Source of the DNA: an uncultured Candidatus Competibacteraceae bacterium
Lineage (GTDB): Bacteria > Pseudomonadota > Gammaproteobacteria > Competibacterales > Competibacteraceae
DNA length: 7,785 bases
Assembly: GCA_937960715.1 (NCBI GenBank)
Contig: CALGOO010000146.1
Span: forward strand, 1-7,785
Direction of reading: 5' to 3'
Shown here: in pieces, positions 6,231 through 7,785 of the stretch
How positions within the stretch are numbered: position 1 is the stretch's first letter
How the letters are laid out: the number at the start of each line of letters is the position of its first letter
The notes under the pieces: model-generated
Told to the model about the DNA's origin: nothing
Databases searched by the model: none
What the model saw: the letters and a program-made list of their open reading frames with translations, nothing else
Position numbers and translations under genes: made by a program

Positions 6231-6538
6231 GGAACTTACCCTCGTTTGAAGTATTTGGTTCAGCCGCGTCTTCCGGCGGGTCAGGCGGGTAGCCGGCGAG
6301 GATGATCGGGTTGCCGGCCGAACGTGAGGTACGCCAATTATCCGGGCGAAATATGACGGGAGCGCGTCGCGGGCCTTCGAAACGAGGCTCTCATCGGATC
6401 AAGCAATGCGCCGCCATCAAACTTTGGGTGGTGTCCGGCGGACATGCACCAAGCTGAGACGCAGCGGGAAAAACCTGACGAATCTCGCCATGCCGAGTAA
6501 CATCCGCGCCGTTCGTTGCAACCTTGGAATGCCTGTCC
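6231..6538. other. divergent intergenic region, no supported gene
   Basis: These 308 bases separate the GNAT gene (leftward) from the adaptor gene (rightward) and should hold promoters for both. I see no protein with family features in any frame. The visible structure is a near-direct repeat (6286-6318), a perfect 5-pair hairpin TGTCC-GGC-GGACA (6432-6444) about 95 bases before the adaptor start, and a loose mix of CTGAGA and ACCTGA motifs after it. No convincing -35/-10 pair stands out for either direction. Confidence 0.6.
6286..6318. repeat. pair of 12-base direct repeats 21 bases apart
   Basis: CGGGTAGCCGGC (6286-6297) and CGGGTTGCCGGC (6307-6318) agree at 11 of 12 positions and start 21 bases apart, about two DNA helix turns. 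Each contains the palindrome GCCGGC. A further CGGGT is at 6277-6281. They lie about 60-90 bases upstream of the GNAT start and 220 bases upstream of the adaptor start, so they could be a regulator-binding pair. In GC-rich DNA they could also be chance. Confidence 0.4.
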
Positions 6539-7558
6539 ATGCTACGACTCGCCTTTCTTCCCGCTGGCCTGCTCCTCTGTTCCATCGCGCTGGCCCAGCC
6601 CGCCGCGCCGGTCGAGGTCGGCGTTCGACCCTTGCGCGAGGTGGCCTTGCCCGACCGGGGCACGGCGCCGGCCAGTGTCATCGCCCCCAACGACAGCCGG
6701 ATCGCCGCCGAAGTGACCGCCAAAGTGGCGCGGGTCCATGCCGAGGTCAGCGGCACGGTCAAGGCGGGACAATTGTTGCTCGAACTGGACGACGCCGATT
6801 ACCGGCTGGCGCTGGCCCAGGCCGACGCGCAGGTGACGTCAGCGCGCGCGCGGGTGGCGCTGGCCGAACAACGGTTGCAGCAAGCCCAGGCGCTGCGAAA
6901 AAAGCAATTCGTTTCCGACGACGCGGTGCTGGAACTGAAAACCGGCGTCCAGGCCGCCGAGGCCGATCTCGACGTGGCCCAGGCCCAACGCGCGGTGGCG
7001 GCGCGCAACGTGGAAAAGTGCCGTATCGTGGCGCCGTTCGCCGGCGCGGTGCTGGAACGACAGGCCCAGGTCGGCGCGATGGCGACGCCGGGCGCGACCC
7101 TGTTACGGTTGGTCGACTTGTCCCCGCCCGAAATCGAAGCCCAGGTGCAAGCCAGTCAAGCCGACGAATTGCCACGGGCGACCGAAATCGCGTTCGAGAA
7201 CCAGGGCAAGCCCTACCCGGCGCGGCTGCTGCGACTGTCGCCGGTGGTGGACGTAGCGGCGCGCACCCGCGTCGCGCGGCTGGCGTTCGCCGGGCCGGTG
7301 GCTCCCGCCGGCAGCAGCGGCACGCTGCGCTGGCTGACGCCGGGTGTGCTGCTGCCGCCCGAGCTGCTGGTGAAGCGCGAACAGGCGCTGGGCGCGTTCG
7401 TGGTGGAGAACGGTCGCGCCCGCTTCGTGCCGGCGCCCGCCGCTCAGGAAGGCCGACCGTTCGCCGTGGTCTTGCCGCCCGAAACCCCGGTGGTGGTACG
7501 CGGCCAGCAGGGATTGACCGACGGCCAGCCGGTGACCGTCGCCGACGGAGCGCGCTGA
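6539..7558 (+). CDS. RND efflux periplasmic adaptor subunit (membrane fusion protein)
   Basis: A 339-residue adaptor that would bridge an RND pump and an outer-membrane channel in the periplasm. Residues 1-19 are a signal peptide ending ALA-QP. The Cys at 14 is not in a proper lipobox, so it is probably not a lipoprotein. The biotinyl-lipoyl-like domain is split: its first half is at about 55-85 (IAAEVTAKVARVHAEVSGTVKAG) and its second at 160-190 (KCRIVAPFAGAVLERQAQVG). Between them lies an Ala/Gln-rich coiled-coil hairpin (86-158) that usually contacts the outer-membrane partner. Beta-barrel and membrane-proximal regions follow. An upstream in-frame TTG at 6524 would add five residues, but the ATG at 6539 opens directly on the signal peptide, with a modest GGAA 9 bases ahead. 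The RND gene starts one base after its stop. Substrate cannot be inferred. No outer-membrane factor or regulator is in view. Confidence 0.92.
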   Translation: MLRLAFLPAGLLLCSIALAQPAAPVEVGVRPLREVALPDRGTAPASVIAPNDSRIAAEVTAKVARVHAEVSGTVKAGQLLLELDDADYRLALAQADAQVTSARARVALAEQRLQQAQALRKKQFVSDDAVLELKTGVQAAEADLDVAQAQRAVAARNVEKCRIVAPFAGAVLERQAQVGAMATPGATLLRLVDLSPPEIEAQVQASQADELPRATEIAFENQGKPYPARLLRLSPVVDVAARTRVARLAFAGPVAPAGSSGTLRWLTPGVLLPPELLVKREQALGAFVVENGRARFVPAPAAQEGRPFAVVLPPETPVVVRGQQGLTDGQPVTVADGAR

Positions 7559-7559
7559 G

Positions 7560-7785
7560 ATGCGTTTCGTCCGCGCCCTGATCACCAACCACCCGCTGGC
7601 CAACATCGCCTTCGTGGTGGTGATCTCGATGGGCCTGCTCGCCTACGCGCACATGCCGCGCGAACAGGACCCGGAGATCAACTTCAACTGGGTCAATATC
7701 TCCACCGCGCTGCCCGGCGCCTCCGCCGAGGACGTGGAAAAGCGCGTCACCAACCCGCTGGAGGACTCGATCCGCAACGTCCAGG
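7560..7785 (+). CDS. RND efflux transporter permease, N-terminal fragment (cut by window edge)
   Basis: The first 75 residues of an inner-membrane proton-driven RND pump. Features seen are a short cytoplasmic start (MRFVRALITNHP), the first membrane helix at about 12-31, then MPREQDPEINFNWVNI, which matches the conserved start of the periplasmic porter domain in the HAE1-type AcrB family (P-x-E-x-x-P-x-I). The segment GASAEDVEKRVTNPLEDSI at 53-71 corresponds to the PGASAEEVE..V..PLE motif of that family. It follows the adaptor by one base (TGAGATG), with GGAG 9 bases ahead overlapping the end of the adaptor gene, so the two are probably co-translated. Full proteins of this family run to about 1000 residues, so most of it lies outside the window. 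Confidence 0.93.
   Translation, partial: MRFVRALITNHPLANIAFVVVISMGLLAYAHMPREQDPEINFNWVNISTALPGASAEDVEKRVTNPLEDSIRNVQ

Noticed and set aside
6425..6515. Possible TPP riboswitch: CTGAGA followed 13 bases later by ACCTGA, with a hairpin before it.
   Set aside because: The rest of the THI element, notably the TCTGGxTAATxCCAGCG part, is absent, and the downstream gene is an efflux adaptor rather than thiamin biosynthesis or transport.
6391..6762. Minus-strand open frame of 123 codons across the intergenic region and adaptor start.
   Set aside because: It overlaps the well-supported adaptor gene, has no family features and an Arg/Ser/Ala-rich shadow composition.

Overview
The window is GC-rich and densely coded, with tightly packed genes. 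It reads as bacterial, most likely Pseudomonadota (probably a gammaproteobacterium). That guess rests on the look of the PstS, PstC, PstA and PstB proteins, a PhoB-type box and an RND efflux pair. I cannot name a genus from sequence alone.

Positions 1-5612 (minus strand, transcribed right to left) hold a high-affinity phosphate uptake operon: pstS, pstC, pstA, pstB, a second and divergent pstS, then a Fic-like gene that runs off the left edge. Spacing is tight from pstC onward: a 4-base ATGA overlap for pstC/pstA, 10 bases for pstA/pstB, 17 bases for pstB/pstS2, and 3 bases between the pstS2 stop and the fic-like start. The only large gap is the 122 bases between the first pstS and pstC. It carries a strong hairpin that looks like a dispersed palindromic repeat and could act as an attenuator. 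Upstream of the first pstS there is a good candidate PhoB-dependent promoter: a Pho-box-like site placed 10 bases before a CATAAT -10 element. No phoU is visible. The place where it often sits, after pstB, is taken by the second pstS and the Fic-like gene.

Positions 5745-6230 (minus strand) hold a stand-alone GNAT acetyltransferase. Positions 6231-6538 are a divergent intergenic region with short repeats and a small hairpin but no supported gene. Positions 6539-7785 (plus strand) begin an efflux operon: a periplasmic adaptor (membrane fusion protein) and, one base after its stop, the start of an RND inner-membrane pump cut by the window edge.

The PstS proteins capture phosphate in the periplasm, PstC and PstA form the membrane channel, and PstB supplies ATP hydrolysis. 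The points most worth following are: the Fic-like protein, whose motif lacks the catalytic histidine and which is apparently co-translated with the second PstS; the duplicated PstS itself; a PstA that has lost the Arg and Glu of its usual ARxxGET segment; and the GTG start of the first pstS, which overlaps an ATG-TGA start-stop.
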